Shown here one piece after another: positions 53,698 to 63,009 of a DNA stretch of 64,000 nt. Source of the stretch: Arthrobacter sp. V1I9 (GTDB taxonomy: Bacteria > Actinomycetota > Actinomycetes > Actinomycetales > Micrococcaceae). The first letter of the stretch is position 1; every line of letters begins with the position of its first letter. The notes under the pieces were generated by a model. The model worked only from the letters and a program-made list of their open reading frames with translations. It ran no database searches and had not been told where the DNA came from. The stretch covers positions 2,356,001-2,420,000 of the forward strand of contig NZ_JAUSYU010000001.1 of NCBI RefSeq assembly GCF_030817075.1. The letters run 5' to 3'. The position numbers and the translations under genes are program-made.

Positions 53698-54678
53698 CTA
53701 GTTTTCGCGCGCGGTTGCGGCGTCGGAAACGATGTCGATGCGCCAGCCGGTGAGCTTGGCCGCCAGGCGGGCGTTCTGGCCCTCCTTGCCGATGGCCAGG
53801 GAAAGCTGGTAATCGGGAACCACCACGCGGGCGGAACGGGTGGCCTCATCGGTAATGGTGACCGAATTCACCCGCGACGGGGACAATGCACTGGCAATGA
53901 ACGTAGCCGGATTCTCGCTGAAGTCGACGATGTCGATCTTTTCGTCATTCAGTTCGGTCATCACGGCGCGCACGCGCGAGCCCATTTCGCCGATGCAGGC
54001 ACCCTTGGCGTTGATACCGGCGGCGTTGGCCTTGACGGCGATCTTGGTGCGGTGGCCGGCTTCCCTGGCCAGTGCGACGATCTCGACGGAGCGGTCGGCG
54101 ATTTCCGGTACTTCCAGTTCGAAGAGTTTCCGGACCAGTCCCGGGTGCGACCGGGACAGCGTCACGGACGGGCCCTTCGAGCCGCGGTGGACGTCGATGA
54201 CCAGGGCACGCAGGCGGTTGCCGTGGATGTACTTTTCCCCTGGGACCTGTTCGGGCGGCGGCAGGAGGGCTTCAACGGCGCCCAGGTTGACCTGGACCAT
54301 GTGCGGGTTGTGTCCCTGCTGGATGGTGCCGGCCACGAGTTCACCTTCGCGGCCCTTGAACTCGCCCAGGACGTTGTCGTCCTCGACGTCGCGCAGCCGC
54401 TGCAGGATGATCTGCCGGGCCGTGCTGGCAGCGATGCGGCCAAAACCTTCCGGGGTATCCTCGAACTCGCCGATGGGGGCGCCGTCGTCGTCAATTTCCA
54501 CGGCCCAAATGGTGACGTGGCCGCTCTTGCGGTCCAGCTCCGCGCGGGCCTTTTCGAAGGCGCCGGGCGACTTGTGGTAAGCCACCAGGAGCGCCTGCTC
54601 GATGGTGGGGATCAGGAGGTCCAGCGGGATTTCACGCTCACGCTCCAGAAGTCTCAGTGCGCTCATGTCAATATCCAT
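53698..54678 (-). CDS. nusA: Transcription termination/antitermination factor NusA
   Basis: 326 residues. N-terminal polymerase-binding domain ([21 protein letters not shown]), S1 domain ([21 protein letters not shown]), KH1 ([24 protein letters not shown]) and KH2 ([30 protein letters not shown]). The acidic C-terminal repeats of proteobacteria are absent, as usual in Gram-positives. AGGAGG lies 4 nt before the ATG, which overlaps the rimP stop as ATGA. Confidence 0.96.
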   Translation of the reverse strand: MDIDMSALRLLEREREIPLDLLIPTIEQALLVAYHKSPGAFEKARAELDRKSGHVTIWAVEIDDDGAPIGEFEDTPEGFGRIAASTARQIILQRLRDVEDDNVLGEFKGREGELVAGTIQQGHNPHMVQVNLGAVEALLPPPEQVPGEKYIHGNRLRALVIDVHRGSKGPSVTLSRSHPGLVRKLFELEVPEIADRSVEIVALAREAGHRTKIAVKANAAGINAKGACIGEMGSRVRAVMTELNDEKIDIVDFSENPATFIASALSPSRVNSVTITDEATRSARVVVPDYQLSLAIGKEGQNARLAAKLTGWRIDIVSDAATAREN

Positions 54679-55286
54679 CAGGCCTCCTCAGAAGGTCCAT
54701 TGTGTTCAGTTTCCAGACCATTCCCGTTGAGGTGGCTGAATTCGATCTCGACTTTTCCGTTGCGGATCCTGTCGAAAGGAAGCTTGATGGGATCGCCCTG
54801 CTTGGGCTTCATCCCCTTTTTAACGGCGATTTCGGGCACAATCATCACACCGCCGTCATCCACCGACTGAACGCGGCCCATAACGTTGTCGCCCTGGACG
54901 ACGTTGACTTTCACCATCCGGCCCTTGGCGCGGTGCCAGTGCCGCGGCTCCGTCAGCGGCCGGCCGACACCGGGCGAGGACACCTCAAGGTCGTAGGGGC
55001 GGCCGTCGTCGGCAGGATCGTTGTCCAGCACATCGGACAGCACCTTGGAGATGTCAGCAATGACGTCAAGGCTGACCCCGCCGGTTTCCTCCTGGGGAAG
55101 GTCCACCACCACGTGGACCACCCGGTGGGAACCGGGGACGATGGCGACGTCCTCAAGGTACAGGCGGTTGGCCTGGACCGAGGGTTCAAGGAGTGCCCTG
55201 AGCCGTGCAGCTTCCGGATTGTGTGCGGCCTCAGCCTTACCCGTAGCGGTCTGGTCTGATGAAGCTGTGGCTTCTGCATTGCTCAC
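54678..55286 (-). CDS. rimP: Ribosome maturation factor RimP
   Basis: 202 residues. After about 25 polar residues come the RimP N-domain ([70 protein letters not shown]) and an Sm-like C-domain. It assists 30S assembly. First gene of the leftward nusA operon. The GTG has GGAGG about 11 nt upstream. TAAAAT at 55335-55340 is a possible -10. Confidence 0.93.
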   Translation of the reverse strand: MSNAEATASSDQTATGKAEAAHNPEAARLRALLEPSVQANRLYLEDVAIVPGSHRVVHVVVDLPQEETGGVSLDVIADISKVLSDVLDNDPADDGRPYDLEVSSPGVGRPLTEPRHWHRAKGRMVKVNVVQGDNVMGRVQSVDDGGVMIVPEIAVKKGMKPKQGDPIKLPFDRIRNGKVEIEFSHLNGNGLETEHNGPSEEA

Positions 55287-55334
55287 GATGCCGGCCGCCT
55301 CCCGTTAGATGATGTTGTGTGTACTAGCGTAGCT

Positions 55335-55340
55335 ATTTTA
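55335..55340 (-). promoter_or_regulatory. Possible -10 box of the rimP-nusA operon
   Basis: TAAAAT on the minus strand about 50 nt before the rimP GTG; the -35 is not convincing. Confidence 0.35.
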
Positions 55341-55391
55341 GCGGTTCATTGGTGCACGAAGTCCCCCCTCGGCGTGACACCATGGTCTGTT

Positions 55392-56585
55392 GTGAAAGAC
55401 GACGACCAGGAAAACCGCCCGCGGATGCGCTATTTCCGGTACGCCGTTTTTTCGCTCACAGCCCTCCTCGTCCTGAGCCTGGGTTTCGCGCTGATCCCGC
55501 CTGAACCGCCTGCACCTGCGGAACCGCCGTTCTCCGAACAGGCGCGCGCAGCCGCCTTGGAAGAGGCGCTGCGGCTCCGTTCTGCCGGGCTGGAACTTGG
55601 CGCTGCCGGAGGGAACGTTTCCACCGGCGGGACTGCGGCAGCCCCAATGGATCAGGTTGTGACATTGCTGACCTTCCAGGCCCGGGCGCTGCTGCTTCCT
55701 GACAGTCCGGCTTCCGCTGAAGCTAGGGCGTCAGCTACGGCTACGGCGACGGCGTCCCTTCCGGCCGGGGCTCCCCCCACGGTTGCTCCCCCGTCGTCGG
55801 CTCCTCCTGCCCAAGTGACTGTGGCCGGGTTCGCCGCCGCCCTCGCCGCCAGCGGGCAGCAACGCCTGAAGGACGCGGAAACGGCCGACGGCGGCATCTC
55901 GCGGCTGCTGGCCGGCAGCGGCATCGCGCAGCTTCTGGCAGCCGAACAGCTTGGGGCGAAAGCTTCACCATCCCGGGGCGACCAGGGGCAGCAAGGCATG
56001 GCGCAGGACGGGACAGCGCCGGAAGGCACGGCAGCTACGCCGGGCTCGACGGAGCCCGCAGCGGCGTCTGCCTGCCCGTCCGCTCCCCCCGGGCAGGCGG
56101 ACGCCAACGTCGACGCCAATGCCGCCGAGGGCACGGTGGATGACAACGGTGTCAGCGTGGGGGCCGCTCTTGTAGCCGCGGCTGAGGCGGAACTGGAGAC
56201 GGTGTACGGGTACCAGGCCGCCCTCACCCGCCTTCCCCCGGAAGCGGTACGCGCGGCGTCGGACCACCTGAAACAGCATCAGGACCTCGCCGATCAGGCC
56301 GCAACGATCAGCCGGCTGCACTGCGGGACTCCAGCCCCGCAGCCGCCCGGCTACGTCCTGGACCAGGAGTTCCTGGATGCTCCGGCGGCAGGACTTGCCC
56401 GGCTGGAGGCCGACACCTTGCCGGCTTATGGGGACATTGTGGCAATTACCGACGGCAGCACGCGGGCTTGGGCCCTGTCAGCACTGCAGGGAGGGGCCCG
56501 CCGAGCGCAGCACTGGGGCGCCGGTCCAGACCCGCTTCCGGGTCTTGTCCTGGACGAAGCGCAGCTTCCCCCACTGCCCGGATAG
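55392..56585 (+). CDS. DUF4439 ferritin-like protein, membrane-anchored
   Basis: 397 residues. A short basic N-terminus and one hydrophobic segment (about 16-35, AVFSLTALLVLSLGFALIPP) suggest a signal anchor or lipoprotein-free export signal. A low-complexity Ala/Pro/Ser/Thr part of about 200 residues follows, and the last 135 residues (ALVAAAEAELETVYGYQAALTRLPPEA onward) match DUF4439, a ferritin-like helical domain. No metal-ligand set can be assigned with confidence. The GTG start is uncertain; an ATG lies at 55425. Divergent from rimP. Confidence 0.72.
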   Translation: MKDDDQENRPRMRYFRYAVFSLTALLVLSLGFALIPPEPPAPAEPPFSEQARAAALEEALRLRSAGLELGAAGGNVSTGGTAAAPMDQVVTLLTFQARALLLPDSPASAEARASATATATASLPAGAPPTVAPPSSAPPAQVTVAGFAAALAASGQQRLKDAETADGGISRLLAGSGIAQLLAAEQLGAKASPSRGDQGQQGMAQDGTAPEGTAATPGSTEPAAASACPSAPPGQADANVDANAAEGTVDDNGVSVGAALVAAAEAELETVYGYQAALTRLPPEAVRAASDHLKQHQDLADQAATISRLHCGTPAPQPPGYVLDQEFLDAPAAGLARLEADTLPAYGDIVAITDGSTRAWALSALQGGARRAQHWGAGPDPLPGLVLDEAQLPPLPG

Positions 56586-56706
56586 GGCAGCCTGGCCCCG
56601 ATCGGCTGCTAGGCCTGGCCCCGTCCGGCTGCTCAGGGAGCGGCCCCGGGCGGCCTGGAGTTGCTGGTGCTGGCGGGTCCGCCGAGCCGGGTGGTTTGCT
56701 GTAGGG

Positions 56707-57435
56707 ATGGACGCCGCCACCGCACCCTCCTTCCATAACAACGAACCGCACGGCAACGACATGGCGCAGCGGCTGAACTGGCTGCGGGCGGGCGTCCTTG
56801 GTGCCAACGACGGCATCGTCTCGGTGGCCGCCATCGTTGTGGGCGTCGCGGGAGCCACCGCCGCAACCGGGCCGATACTGACGGCAGGAGCTGCGGGCCT
56901 GGTGGGCGGGGCCGTGTCCATGGCGCTGGGCGAATATGTCTCCGTCAGCAGCCAAAGCGACAGCCAGCGGGCCCTGATAGAGAAGGAACGCCGTGAACTG
57001 GCGGAGGAACCGGAAGAGGAACTTGCAGAGCTGACTGCCCTCTACCTGGCCAAGGGCCTCAGCCCGGAAACAGCCGGCAAAGTAGCTGAGGAACTCACGG
57101 CGCATGACGCACTGGCCGCGCACCTGTCCGCCGAGCTCAACATCGACGAGACGGACATCGTCAGCCCTTGGCATGCGGCCTTTGCCTCCGCCGTCGCTTT
57201 CATCACCGGCGCAATCCTCCCCATGCTGGCAATCCTGCTCCCGCCGCCGGAGATCCGGGTCCCCGTCACCTTCGCCGCAGTCCTCCTTGCCCTGGCACTG
57301 ACGGGTGCGCTGGGGGCTTGGATCGGCGGCGGCTCCAAAGCCCGGGCAGCAGTCCGTGTCGTAGCAGGCGGAGCCCTGGCGCTCGCCGCCACGTTCATCC
57401 TTGGCAACCTGCTGGGGGCCACGGGCGTGGTCTGA
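56707..57435 (+). CDS. VIT1/CCC1-family transporter
   Basis: 242 residues. Helix 1 carries RAGVLGANDGIVSVAAIVVGVAGA and helix 2 GAVSMALGEYVSVSSQSDSQRA, the signature of vacuolar iron transporter relatives; a cytosolic helical part rich in Glu (KERRELAEEPEEELAELTALY) corresponds to the metal-binding domain. Three further membrane helices follow. It likely exports Fe(II) or Mn(II) from the cytoplasm. The ATG at 56707 is the first near the conserved part. Confidence 0.88.
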   Translation: MDAATAPSFHNNEPHGNDMAQRLNWLRAGVLGANDGIVSVAAIVVGVAGATAATGPILTAGAAGLVGGAVSMALGEYVSVSSQSDSQRALIEKERRELAEEPEEELAELTALYLAKGLSPETAGKVAEELTAHDALAAHLSAELNIDETDIVSPWHAAFASAVAFITGAILPMLAILLPPPEIRVPVTFAAVLLALALTGALGAWIGGGSKARAAVRVVAGGALALAATFILGNLLGATGVV

Positions 57436-57471
57436 AGAAGCATCCTGCCACGCCGGCCGCTCCCCTGCCCC

Positions 57472-57477
57472 TACGCT
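57472..57477 (+). promoter_or_regulatory. -10 box of the kinase-like gene (leaderless)
   Basis: TACGCT followed by 7 nt and the ATG at 57485. Confidence 0.5.
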
Positions 57478-57484
57478 GGAACTG

Positions 57485-58546
57485 ATGAGCGAACAGGCGG
57501 CAGTACCAATCCCACCCGACCTCACTGCGCGGTACAGCCGCAGCAGCGCAGGGCGGGCCTGGCTTGCATCCCTGCCGGGCCTCATCCAGGGCCGGCTGGA
57601 CAACTGGCAGCTGACGCCGGACCTGCCCCGCGGCTCCCTGCCCTGGAACGGCCATGGCGGGGTGGTCATCCCGGTGCAGCAGGTGGACGGCACTCCGGCG
57701 GCCCTCAAAATCGCTTTCCCGCATGACGAAGCCCGGGTTGAGCGGCATGCCCTCGCCTTATGGCAGGGACGGGGGGCGGTGGCGCTGTTGACCTCCGATG
57801 CGGGTACCTGCGCCATGCTCCTGGAACGGCTCGACGGCGAACGCTCCCTCGCCGCTGTCCCCATGAAGGACGCTGTGGAGGTGTGGGCAGGCGTGCTGCG
57901 GCAGCTGAGCCTCACGCCCGATGACCGGCCGCAGTGGCAGGAGTTCGAACACATCGCCGCGCGGGCAGAGCAGTGGAGTGACGACCTGCCCGTGGAATGG
58001 GAACAGCTGGGGCGTCCCTTCCCGCGCTGGCTGCTCGAGGCAGCCCTCGAGGTGTGCCAAACCCGCGGGGCGGTGGGCAGGCGTTCGGCCCGCGATGTCC
58101 TGGTCCACACGGACCTGCATTTCCTCAATGTCCTGGCCAGGCCGTCTGCGTCCGCACCGGCAGGTCTTCCATCCTCGCCGGTACTTCCGACGGCGGCAGG
58201 CTTCGCCGCCATCGATCCCCAGCCCATGATCGGGGAGCCGGAGTTCGCCGTGGCGCCGCTGCTGTGGAACCGCTTGTCCGACTTGCCCGTCAAGGACACC
58301 GGAGCAGGGCTGCGGCAACGCTGTTCTGATTTCAGTTCCGCTGCCGGGCTGGACCCGGACGTTGCACGGCAATGGGGCATCGCCCGGGAAGTGGAGAACG
58401 CTTTGGCTTACGCGGGAAAGCCGGACCATCGAGGCGACCTTGAGCGTTCCCTATGGGTGGCCAGCACTTTGGCCGGCCAGACCTTGGACGGGCTGCCGTC
58501 CGCACATCGCCTGCCGGAACCGGGAGCGGCGCCCAGGGCGCGCTGA
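57485..58546 (+). CDS. Aminoglycoside/hydroxyurea phosphotransferase-like protein
   Basis: 353 residues resembling the APH(6)/hydroxyurea kinase family: PALKIAFPHDEARVERHALALWQG with the ATP-site lysine, the catalytic loop DVLVHTDLHFLNVLA near 204-218, and AIDPQPMIGEPEFAVAPLLWNR with the metal-binding Asp. Members include streptomycin 6-kinases, but most chromosomal copies are of unknown substrate and cannot be called resistance genes. The start at 57485 follows a -10 box by 7 nt. It converges with the decarboxylase gene. Confidence 0.8.
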   Translation: MSEQAAVPIPPDLTARYSRSSAGRAWLASLPGLIQGRLDNWQLTPDLPRGSLPWNGHGGVVIPVQQVDGTPAALKIAFPHDEARVERHALALWQGRGAVALLTSDAGTCAMLLERLDGERSLAAVPMKDAVEVWAGVLRQLSLTPDDRPQWQEFEHIAARAEQWSDDLPVEWEQLGRPFPRWLLEAALEVCQTRGAVGRRSARDVLVHTDLHFLNVLARPSASAPAGLPSSPVLPTAAGFAAIDPQPMIGEPEFAVAPLLWNRLSDLPVKDTGAGLRQRCSDFSSAAGLDPDVARQWGIAREVENALAYAGKPDHRGDLERSLWVASTLAGQTLDGLPSAHRLPEPGAAPRAR

Positions 58547-58567
58547 CGCTGAAGGTTTCCCGTGACG

Positions 58568-59959
58568 TCAGATGTCCCGCACGGCCGCGAGGGCGGACCC
58601 GACGGCCGCCACGGCGGTGCGCACTTCGTCCTCCCCCGTTTGCCAGTTACTGACGGAAATACGCAGGATGTCCCGGTCCTGCCAGCGGGAGCCGGACATC
58701 CATACCCTGCCGTCCGCGATGATGCGTGCTGTCACGGCACGGGTCGTGGCGTCGTCGCCGAACGCCACGCAGACCTGTGTGTAGCCGACGTCGTTCAGGA
58801 CCTCCACGCCGTCGATTCCTGCCAGCCCGGCCGCAATCTCCGACGCCGCGGCCACAAGCCCGCGCACCTGGGCTGCAACGCCGTCGCTGCCCAGGCTTTT
58901 CAGTGCCGCCCATACAGGCACACCCCGGGCACGGCGGGACAACTCCGGCACCTTTTCGAAGGGGTCACCCAAGCCCTCGCCGTCCTGTATGAGGTAGCTG
59001 GTGTGCAGGCCCATGGCGGATCTGAGAGCCGCCGCGTCGCGGACAATGGCAATGCCGCAGTCGTACGGCACGTTCAGCGTCTTGTGGGCGTCGGTCCCCC
59101 ACGAGTCAGCGTCCTCGTAGCCGCCTGTCAGGTCCCGAAGTTCGGGCACCGCCGCCGCCCAGAGTCCGAAAGCACCGTCGATGTGGACCCACGCGCCATG
59201 CTTCCGGGCGATGCGGATGGCTTGGGCGAAAGGGTCAAAAGCCCCGGAGTGCAGGTTTCCTGCCTGCAGGCAGACCAGAGCCGGCCCGGAACCGCCAGCC
59301 AGCGCCGCCTCGAGGGCTGCGGGAATCAACCGCCCCTGATCGTCAGCATCAACCACCACCGGTCTTCCCAGCCCCAGATACCGGAGGGCAAGGTCTACGG
59401 TGTCGTGCCGTTCCCGGCCCACGAAGCAGCGAATTCGAGGTGCCCCGCTCAGCCCGTCCCGGTCCAGGTCCCACCCTGCATCGGCGAGAAGCCGCCACCG
59501 TCCTGCTGCCAGCCCCGTGAAGTTGGCCATGGTGGCTCCGGTGACGAACCCGACGTCGGACGCGGCAGGAAGAGCCAGCAGCTCCAGCAGCCAGGCCCCT
59601 GCGCTTTCCTCGATGGCCGCCATGGCGGGGGTGGCGTAGCGGAGGCCGGCGTTCTGGTCCCAGGCGCTCACCAGCCAGTCAGAGGCAAGGGCAGCCGGCA
59701 GCGTTCCGCCGATCACCCAGCCGAAGAAGCGGCCGGATGGCATGGCCATGAGCCCCGGCTCGGCTGTCCGGGCCAGGAGGTCAACGACGTCCTCGGCCGC
59801 CATGCCGGAGGCGGGCAAGGGCCCCCCGAAAGCGCCCGTGAGGTCAGGGGCGGGCAGGCGCGGGCCAACAGGCCTTTCAGGCATACTGCGCAGCCAGTTC
59901 CCGGCATGGCCGGCAGCGGCAGCTAAAGCACGGGCGTACTCGTCTTCACCGTGTGGCAT
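58568..59959 (-). CDS. PLP-dependent decarboxylase (group II)
   Basis: 463 residues. The PLP lysine lies near 292 in SWGTDAHKTLNVPYDCG; TGATMANFTGLAAGRW, HIDGAFGLWAAAVPE and RISVSNWQT are the other motifs of the aromatic-L-amino-acid/tyrosine decarboxylase group. The amino acid is not known. The ATG follows TAGCAT by 6 nt. The TauE-like gene lies 9 nt upstream of it on the same strand, so a shared transcript is also possible. Confidence 0.87.
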   Translation of the reverse strand: MPHGEDEYARALAAAAGHAGNWLRSMPERPVGPRLPAPDLTGAFGGPLPASGMAAEDVVDLLARTAEPGLMAMPSGRFFGWVIGGTLPAALASDWLVSAWDQNAGLRYATPAMAAIEESAGAWLLELLALPAASDVGFVTGATMANFTGLAAGRWRLLADAGWDLDRDGLSGAPRIRCFVGRERHDTVDLALRYLGLGRPVVVDADDQGRLIPAALEAALAGGSGPALVCLQAGNLHSGAFDPFAQAIRIARKHGAWVHIDGAFGLWAAAVPELRDLTGGYEDADSWGTDAHKTLNVPYDCGIAIVRDAAALRSAMGLHTSYLIQDGEGLGDPFEKVPELSRRARGVPVWAALKSLGSDGVAAQVRGLVAAASEIAAGLAGIDGVEVLNDVGYTQVCVAFGDDATTRAVTARIIADGRVWMSGSRWQDRDILRISVSNWQTGEDEVRTAVAAVGSALAAVRDI

Positions 59960-59965
59960 AGCTGC

Positions 59966-59971
59966 ATGCTA
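59966..59971 (-). promoter_or_regulatory. -10 box of the decarboxylase gene
   Basis: TAGCAT on the minus strand, 6 nt before the ATG; it overlaps the last codon and stop of the TauE-like gene. Confidence 0.45.
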
Positions 59972-60808
59972 CGCCCCGCGTTCGGTGCCCACGAGGTCCT
60001 CTTCTACCCCTGTTTGGGCGAAGTTTTCCTGCCAGACGTCGTAACCGAGTTTGAGGATCAGGGCGGCCACCACCACAAGGAAGACGACCCGGACGAACCG
60101 GCTCCCCTGCGCTACCGCCGTCCTGGCACCGAGGTACCCGCCGGCCATGTTGGCAATACCCAGCAGCAGGCCCAGCCCCCACAGGATGGATCCGTGCGGC
60201 AGGAAGAACATCAGGGCGCCGGCATTGGTTGCCATGTTCACGATCTTGGCTTTGGCACTGGCTTCGAGGAACGCATAACCCATCGCGGAAACCAGGGCAA
60301 TCACCAGGAAGGAACCGGTCCCCGGACCAATGAGGCCGTCGTAGAAGCCGATGACGGCGCCGATCAGGCACGCCACCACATAGTGCTTGTGGCCGTTGTG
60401 CCGCAGGGCGGTGATGTGGCCCGCGTCCGGCTTAAGGGCGGTAAACAGCGCTACTGCCACCAGCGCGGCCACGATAATGGGCTTGAACACGCTGGACGGC
60501 AGCGTGGCGGCCAGTACTGCGCCGCCGAAGCTGCCCGCCAGGGCAATGACAGCCATCGGCAGAGCCGTCCTCAGGTCCGGCCCCACCCGTCGGTAGTACG
60601 TGACAGCGCTGGTTGCGGTTCCGAAGATGGACCCCATTTTGTTTGTCGCCAGTGCTTGGACAGGCGAGATGCCCGGGACCAGCAACAGGGCGGGGAGCTG
60701 GATCAACCCGCCCCCGCCCACCACGGCGTCCACCCAGCCCGCGGCGAAACCCGCCAGCACAATCAATACCAGCGTGGTGAGCTGGATGGACTCAAGCCCC
60801 GGGAGCAC
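59969..60808 (-). CDS. TauE/SafE-family sulfite/organic anion exporter
   Basis: 279 residues with about eight membrane helices. The two family repeats are visible: LAGFAAGWVDAVVGGGGLIQLPALLL near the start and IGAVIGFYDGLIGPGTGSFLVIALV in the middle. The substrate is unknown; sulfite, sulfoacetate and other small anions occur in the family. The GTG start is 9 nt after the proS stop, suggesting cotranscription with proS. Confidence 0.87.
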   Translation of the reverse strand: MLPGLESIQLTTLVLIVLAGFAAGWVDAVVGGGGLIQLPALLLVPGISPVQALATNKMGSIFGTATSAVTYYRRVGPDLRTALPMAVIALAGSFGGAVLAATLPSSVFKPIIVAALVAVALFTALKPDAGHITALRHNGHKHYVVACLIGAVIGFYDGLIGPGTGSFLVIALVSAMGYAFLEASAKAKIVNMATNAGALMFFLPHGSILWGLGLLLGIANMAGGYLGARTAVAQGSRFVRVVFLVVVAALILKLGYDVWQENFAQTGVEEDLVGTERGA

Positions 60809-60817
60809 TTCTGCGGG

Positions 60818-62629
60818 TCAGCCGGCGCGGACAGCGTTGACTACGTAGTCAACTGCCTTGTCTACGGCAACGTTCTCGGCTTCGCCGCTGCGGCGGTCCT
60901 TAATCTCCACTACGCCGTCCACCAGGCCGCGGCCCACGGCAAGGATAGTGGGCACGCCCAGCAGCTCGGCGTCGCCGAACTTGACGCCCGGCGAGACCTT
61001 GGGCCGGTCATCGAGCAGAACATCAAGGCCCGCTGCTTCCAGGCTTGCTGCCAACTGCTCTGCCGTGGCGAAGATGTCCTCGCCCTTGCCCACAGCCACG
61101 ACATGGACGTCTGCGGGCGCTACGGCACGCGGCCACACCAGGCCCTTGCTGTCATTGTTGGATTCGGCCAGCGCCGCAACAGCCCGGGTGACACCCACGC
61201 CGTAGGAGCCCATGGTCACTGTGACCTGCTTGCCGTTCTGGTCCAGGACCTTCAGCTCCAGGGCTTCGGCATACTTCCGGCCGAGCTGGAAGATGTGGCC
61301 CATCTCGATGCCGCGGGCAATTTCCAGGGGGCCGGAGCCGTCAGGAGCCGGGTCACCTTCGTGGACGTCGGTGCACTCGATGACACCGTCCCAGGTGAAG
61401 TCCCTGCCTGCCACCAGGCCGAAGACGTGCTTGCCGGCTTCGTTCGCGCCGGTGATCCAGGCGGTGCCGCTGACAACGCGGGGGTCCACCAGGTAGAGGA
61501 GCTTCGATTCGCTTTCGCTGCCCAGCAGCGGTTGGTCCAGCGCAAGCCCGGGCCCGAGGTAGCCCTTGACGATCAGAGGCTGCTTCTTGAGGTCGTCGTC
61601 GTTTGCTGCTTCGAGGCCGATCTCGCCGGCGATCGGCAGGAAGGACCCGATGTTCGCTTCGACGCGCTTCAGGTCCACGCCGCGGTCGCCCGGGAGGCCG
61701 ATGACCACAAGCTGGCGCTCGCCGGTGGGCAGGGTAACGGCCACCACCACGTTCTTGAGCGTGTCCGCGGCAGTCCAGGCGCCGCCGTCGGCCTCCGAGC
61801 GGGGGGCGAGCTGGTTGGCGGCTGACACCAGCGTTTCGATGGTGGGCGTATCAGGGGTGTCGAGGACCTCCGCGGCGGGAGCAGCGGAAAAGTCGATCTC
61901 TGCCGGCGCCACCGTGGTGACGGCCTCCACGTTTGCGGCGTAGCCGCCCGCTGAACGGACGAAGGTGTCCTCGCCGATCTCCGTGGGGTGCAGGAATTCT
62001 TCGCTCTTGGAGCCGCCCATGGCGCCGGCGGTTGCGGTCACCGGGATGACTTCCAGGCCGAGGCGTTCAAAGATCCGCAGGTAGGCGCCGCGGTGCGCGG
62101 CGTAGCTGGCGTCCAGGCCGGCGTCGTCAACGTCGAACGAGTAGGAATCCTTCATGATGAACTCGCGTCCGCGCAGGAGCCCGGCGCGGGGGCGGGCCTC
62201 ATCGCGGTACTTGTTCTGGATCTGGTAAAGGCTGAGCGGCAGGTCCTTGTACGAGGAGTAGAGGTCCTTGACCAGCAGCGTGAACATTTCCTCGTGGGTG
62301 GGGGCGAGCAGGTAGTCAGCGCCCTTGCGGTCCTGGAGGCGGAACAAGCCCTCGCCGTATTCGGTCCAGCGGTTGGTAGCCTCGTAAGGCTCGCGCGGCA
62401 GGAGCGCCGGGAAGTGGACCTCCTGGGCACCGATGTTCGCCATTTCCTGCCGGATGATGGCTTCGACCTTGCGCAGGACGCTCAGCCCCAGCGGCAGCCA
62501 GGTGTAGATTCCGGGGGCTGCGCGGCGGATGTAGCCGGCACGGACCAGCAGGCGGTGGCTGGCCACCTCGGCGTCGACGGGGTCTTCACGCAGGGTGCGA
62601 AGGAAGAGCTGGGACAGTCTTGTAACCAC
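60818..62629 (-). CDS. proS: Prolyl-tRNA synthetase (bacterial type)
   Basis: 603 residues. Class II motifs: [28 protein letters not shown] (motif 1), [24 protein letters not shown] (motif 2), [15 protein letters not shown] (motif 3). The editing (INS) domain lies between motifs 2 and 3, and the C-terminal anticodon-binding domain is present. Both mark the bacterial type. The start is a GTG at 62629 ([16 protein letters not shown]). A palindrome lies about 90 nt upstream. Confidence 0.95.
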   Translation of the reverse strand: MVTRLSQLFLRTLREDPVDAEVASHRLLVRAGYIRRAAPGIYTWLPLGLSVLRKVEAIIRQEMANIGAQEVHFPALLPREPYEATNRWTEYGEGLFRLQDRKGADYLLAPTHEEMFTLLVKDLYSSYKDLPLSLYQIQNKYRDEARPRAGLLRGREFIMKDSYSFDVDDAGLDASYAAHRGAYLRIFERLGLEVIPVTATAGAMGGSKSEEFLHPTEIGEDTFVRSAGGYAANVEAVTTVAPAEIDFSAAPAAEVLDTPDTPTIETLVSAANQLAPRSEADGGAWTAADTLKNVVVAVTLPTGERQLVVIGLPGDRGVDLKRVEANIGSFLPIAGEIGLEAANDDDLKKQPLIVKGYLGPGLALDQPLLGSESESKLLYLVDPRVVSGTAWITGANEAGKHVFGLVAGRDFTWDGVIECTDVHEGDPAPDGSGPLEIARGIEMGHIFQLGRKYAEALELKVLDQNGKQVTVTMGSYGVGVTRAVAALAESNNDSKGLVWPRAVAPADVHVVAVGKGEDIFATAEQLAASLEAAGLDVLLDDRPKVSPGVKFGDAELLGVPTILAVGRGLVDGVVEIKDRRSGEAENVAVDKAVDYVVNAVRAG

Positions 62630-63009
62630 GGGTGGGTATCCGTTTCTGGGGAGGTGCTGGAGCAACAGCAGGCCGGGCAATTCGTCTGCGTACTAATCTA
62701 CCGGCAAGCGCAGTAGAGCCACGCCCGGGAATACAAAGCCCCTGGCCCCCCAAAAGGGCTGGTCATTGCATCCGGGCGTGGCTCAACGCCGTTATCGCCT
62801 AAGTACTGGTGAGGAGTGGTGAGACCGCCCACGCCACTGCAGCGCAGCTAGATCGAACCTAAGTGATGACGGCCACAATTGACAACTATTCTTTCTATCA
62901 GGACGTAGATCAGCGACATGTCCGGGCCTGGTTTTAGTTCACCGGCTGATCAAATTTAGGGCCTGCCGGGCCTGAGCACCCGGCGGCAGCGGAGACGGCG
63001 ATGGCGCCA
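62630..63009. other. 380-bp intergenic region between GNAT and proS genes
   Basis: No gene seen. It contains TAGATT (62695-62700, minus strand) as a possible proS -10, a two-tier palindrome at 62716-62784, and a TTGACA at 62879 without a matching -10. A 23-codon frame at 62866 has no ribosome site. I see no tRNA or T-box structure. Confidence 0.5.
62716..62784. terminator. Long two-tier hairpin upstream of proS
   Basis: GAGCCACGCCCGG (from 62716) pairs with its complement ending at 62784; inside, AGCCC (62737-62741) pairs with GGGCT (62756-62760). It lies downstream of the GNAT gene and upstream of proS. No T run; terminator of the GNAT transcript is the simplest reading. Confidence 0.5.

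Noticed and set aside
57485..58546. Calling the kinase-like gene an antibiotic resistance gene
   Set aside because: Family match only; chromosomal relatives mostly have unknown substrates and context gives no resistance signal.
62866..62937. 23-codon frame MTATIDNYSFYQDVD
   Set aside because: No Shine-Dalgarno or -10 at leaderless distance, very short, no support.
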